Positions 61,698-64,000 of a stretch of 64,000 nt of DNA are shown here, piece after piece; positions within the stretch are counted from its first letter, which is position 1; each line of letters opens with the position of its first letter. Where the stretch lies: assembly GCF_003086775.1 (NCBI RefSeq), contig NZ_CP026001.1, positions 4,120,125-4,184,124 of the forward strand. Reading direction: 5' to 3'. The position numbers were made by a program, and so were the translations under genes. This DNA is from Stenotrophomonas sp. ZAC14D1_NAIMI4_1. Lineage in GTDB: Bacteria; Pseudomonadota; Gammaproteobacteria; Xanthomonadales; Xanthomonadaceae. The notes below the pieces were generated by a model that ran no database searches, was not told the origin of the DNA, and worked only from the letters and a program-made list of their open reading frames with translations.

Positions 61698-62072
61698 TCA
61701 GCGCTTGTCGGCGACTTCGGCAGGAATCTGCGTATCGGCCAGCGGACGCACGCCATTGGGCGAGGTCGGGTCGATGATCACCATCGTTTCGGTTGAACCA
61801 TCGGGCCAGACCACCTGGAAGGTACTGCCCGCCGGCAGCGCAGCGAAGGGCGCGCCGCTCTGCGCACGGTACACCGCGGCCACCTGGCTGGCACCGGCGC
61901 GGCGCACGTCTTCCTGCGCCTTCACCGAGGTCAGTTCAACCTTGGAAAGGTGCCGGTAGCGATCCTCGTAGGTGTCGATCATCAGCAGGCCAACGGCGCC
62001 GGCCGAATACGCGACAAACAACGCCACCCAGAACCAGAACTTGGCCCCGTGCAGGAATCGACGGTAATTCAT
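61698..62072 (-). CDS. Membrane-anchored protein of unknown function
   Basis: The 124-residue protein has a short cytosolic N-terminus, one membrane helix (FWFWVALFVAYSAGAVGLLM, about 11-30) and an extracytoplasmic domain with AVYRAQSGAPFAALPAGSTF and QVVWPDGSTETMVIIDPTSP. No family recognised. Start 62072 overlaps the upstream gene by ATGA. The two genes form a unit convergent with accC. Function unknown. Confidence 0.7.
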   Translation of the reverse strand: MNYRRFLHGAKFWFWVALFVAYSAGAVGLLMIDTYEDRYRHLSKVELTSVKAQEDVRRAGASQVAAVYRAQSGAPFAALPAGSTFQVVWPDGSTETMVIIDPTSPNGVRPLADTQIPAEVADKR

Positions 62073-63034
62073 TGCCCGTTCCTCTTTCCAATCAATTGCT
62101 TGATCCATTCGTTCATCTTCCCCGCACCTTGCCGCGATACCGCAGCGTCATACACGAAATCCTGGAAATCCTGTGTCCCATCCTGCGAACAGATCCCTCC
62201 GTTCGCGCAGTAACTGTTCATCAGCACGCTGTCGGCTCCACAAGGTAGACCGAGTTGGCAGGCCGCAACCCGCCATGCCATCTCACTGAGCTGTTCACCG
62301 GCCACCATGTCCACCAGCGCCTTGTCGCCGGCAGCGCGCGTGCCCATGCCCGGCGCCAGGGCCATGTAGGCCTCCGGATCACGCGAAGTACGCACGCGTT
62401 CGACCAGGTCACGGCGGTACTGCTGGTTGCTGTGCAGCGGCTCGCCCTCGGCGAACAGCGCCGCTTCGGCGGCGAGGTTGCCCTGCAGGGCTGCACGGCG
62501 GCGTTCGTTGAACACCAGCGACGGCCCCAGCTTGTCACCCGGCACGAAACCGCCGCAGCGCTGGGCCACGCGTTCGCGCGCCTGCACCATCGCCGGTGCC
62601 GCGCTCAGGCCCAGGCCAGCCAGCACGTTGTTGTCCAGGCGGTAGCCACCCGGGTCGACCGCATACTGCGCGCAGTAGTCGTAGACCCGGCTGAGCATCC
62701 AGCGCGCTTCGTGGTTGCCCTGCTCGGCCTGCACCTTCAGCCGCTGCGCGTAGGCGAACAGATCGGTCTCGCCCTCGATGTCGGCGCGGATATCCAGCGG
62801 CAGGCCCGAAGGCAACGCGGCGCTGCGCTCGAAGCCGGCCAGGCGGCGCGCGAGCGCCTCGGGCATCACCGGCTCCAGTGCTTGCTGCACCGTGGCCGTC
62901 GATACGGCCAACGGTTCGCCGACATCCACCTGCGCGGAATGGCCATGGCCGCTGGCCCGATAACCGGCCACGCCCAGCACGGCCACGGCCGGCAGCACGA
63001 GCAACCAGGTTTTCAGGGTCGGGGCGAGGGCCAT
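62069..63034 (-). CDS. Membrane-anchored protein of unknown function
   Basis: The 321-residue protein has one N-terminal hydrophobic segment ([17 protein letters not shown], about 9-25), either a signal anchor or signal peptide, and a large helical domain outside. Six cysteines, for example in [18 protein letters not shown] and [13 protein letters not shown], suggest disulfide bonds. A Sel1-like feel ([20 protein letters not shown]) is seen in the first half, but not enough to assign. Start 63034 was chosen because the anchor follows it directly; in-frame Mets upstream would cover a basic, Cys-containing region. It heads the two-gene unit. Confidence 0.7.
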   Translation of the reverse strand: MALAPTLKTWLLVLPAVAVLGVAGYRASGHGHSAQVDVGEPLAVSTATVQQALEPVMPEALARRLAGFERSAALPSGLPLDIRADIEGETDLFAYAQRLKVQAEQGNHEARWMLSRVYDYCAQYAVDPGGYRLDNNVLAGLGLSAAPAMVQARERVAQRCGGFVPGDKLGPSLVFNERRRAALQGNLAAEAALFAEGEPLHSNQQYRRDLVERVRTSRDPEAYMALAPGMGTRAAGDKALVDMVAGEQLSEMAWRVAACQLGLPCGADSVLMNSYCANGGICSQDGTQDFQDFVYDAAVSRQGAGKMNEWIKQLIGKRNGQ

Positions 63035-63197
63035 CGGCGGTCGGTTACGGCACGTCGGGCAGGAAAGCGCCAAGTCTAGCAAGGCCCGGGAGGCATGTCT
63101 GAACCGGTCTCGTTCAGCCTGGGTCGGCATCTCAGAGCATACGGAGACGGCCGGATGGTCTAGCATGGCCCCCTTTCCCGCGATTGCCCCCACCGCC

Positions 63198-64000
63198 ATG
63201 CCGTTCCTGGAACTGACCCTGCGCTGCACCGAAGCCACCCAGCCCCGCTATGAAAACGCGCTGGAGGACGTGGGCGCGCTGGCGGTCACCCTGCTTGATG
63301 CCGAGGCCGACACCAGCAACGAGCAGGCCATCCTCGAGCCGGGCGTGGGCGAGACGCCGCTGTGGGACACCCTGGTGCTGAGCGCGCTGTTCCCGGCCGA
63401 CAGCAACGCGCTGCTGCTGCTGGCTGCGCTGGAGGCGTTCGACCCGGAACTGGACTGGACCGGCGGCAGCTTCCGCGCGGTCGAGGACGAAGACTGGGAA
63501 CGCGCCTGGCTGGACCAGTTCCAGCCGATGGATTTCGGCAGCCGCACCTGGATCGTGCCGTGGAACCATGAGCTGCCGGAGGCCGCGCAGGCCGCCGACG
63601 CCGCCGTGGTGCGCCTGGACCCGGGCCTGGCCTTCGGTTCGGGTACCCACCCGACCACCGCGCTGTGCCTGCGCTGGCTGGACCAGCTGGCCGTGGATGG
63701 CGTGCTGCAGGGCCAGCGCGTGCTCGACTTCGGCTGTGGCTCGGGCATCCTCGCCCTGGCCGCGCTGAAGCTGGGCGCCGCCGAGGCCATCGGCGTGGAC
63801 AACGACCCGCAGGCGCTGATCGCCACCGCCGACAACGCCGAGCGCAACGGCGAACTGGCCCGCATGCACGTCTACCTGCCGCAGGACGAACCGGTGGCCA
63901 CCTACCCGATCGTGGTCGCCAACATCCTCGCCTCGGCGCTGGATGCGCTGGCCGAACTGCTGGCCGCACGCGTTGCTGCCGGTGGCCGCATCGCGCTGTC
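63198..64000 (+). CDS. prmA: Ribosomal protein L11 methyltransferase (5' part)
   Basis: PrmA trimethylates ribosomal protein L11 using S-adenosylmethionine. The frame is open at the window end; about 267 of the usual 290-300 residues are present. The N-terminal L11-binding domain starts [20 protein letters not shown]. The methyltransferase core shows [20 protein letters not shown], the SAM-binding [20 protein letters not shown] and [16 protein letters not shown]. The rest lies beyond 64000. Confidence 0.96.
   Translation, partial: MPFLELTLRCTEATQPRYENALEDVGALAVTLLDAEADTSNEQAILEPGVGETPLWDTLVLSALFPADSNALLLLAALEAFDPELDWTGGSFRAVEDEDWERAWLDQFQPMDFGSRTWIVPWNHELPEAAQAADAAVVRLDPGLAFGSGTHPTTALCLRWLDQLAVDGVLQGQRVLDFGCGSGILALAALKLGAAEAIGVDNDPQALIATADNAERNGELARMHVYLPQDEPVATYPIVVANILASALDALAELLAARVAAGGRIAL

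Overview
The window reads as chromosomal DNA of a Stenotrophomonas (S. maltophilia complex) or close Xanthomonadaceae relative. The evidence is a high-GC, densely coded sequence; a smeIJK-type RND pump (one fusion protein plus two transporters, no outer-membrane gene); the aroQ-accB-accC-prmA order; and many short palindromes ending in GTAG, the signature of the SMAG/REP families of S. maltophilia. No tRNA, rRNA, CRISPR array, transposase or prophage was seen.

Layout. 0.1-4.3 kb: a DUF3106 protein and a membrane protein with a sigma-like head, divergent from priA across an AT-rich gap that carries two facing DnaA boxes. 4.3-9.8 kb: small housekeeping genes (GST, NYN/OST-HTH protein, type II NADH dehydrogenase, GIY-YIG protein), then a tandem glycine riboswitch in front of a TRIC/UPF0126 membrane protein. 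10.1-17.4 kb: smeIJK. 17.6-18.9 kb: a class I DAHP synthase whose upstream region holds an aromatic-rich leader peptide followed by an intrinsic terminator. 18.9-26.7 kb: an accessory type VI secretion cargo module (VgrG, Tle3-like lipase, Tla3-like adaptor, small membrane protein, PAAR) without structural T6SS genes. 27.2-29.4 kb: small genes and a MarR-alkD pair with a palindromic operator. 29.5-31.7 kb: groES-groEL with a sigma32-like promoter and a half-degenerate CIRCE. 31.8-37 kb: a secreted endonuclease I, cutA, a DsbD with two N-terminal domains, and a TlpA-like thioredoxin. 37-37.5 kb: a 0.5-kb nested inverted repeat. 37.6-40.1 kb: a PepSY/flavodoxin/reductase fusion behind a Fur-like box. 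40.2-54.7 kb: chemoreceptor, arylamine N-acetyltransferase, a NarL-type two-component system, a carotenoid oxygenase, transport and regulatory genes, an alkaline phosphatase lipoprotein, a DD-carboxypeptidase homologue, and a TetR/quinone-reductase-type pair. 54.9-57 kb: a TonB-dependent siderophore receptor with a Fur-like box. 57-64 kb: PEP mutase/isocitrate lyase family protein, DOPA dioxygenase family protein, aroQ, accB, accC, two membrane-anchored unknowns, and the 5' part of prmA.

Themes. Metabolite- or stress-sensing leaders are common (glycine riboswitch, aromatic attenuator, CIRCE, Fur boxes). Many genes abut REP/SMAG palindromes, and at least ten genes take their TAG stop codon from the GTAG (or its complement CTAC) at the edge of such an element. 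The accessory part is the T6SS cargo module, which is visibly less GC-rich than its flanks.
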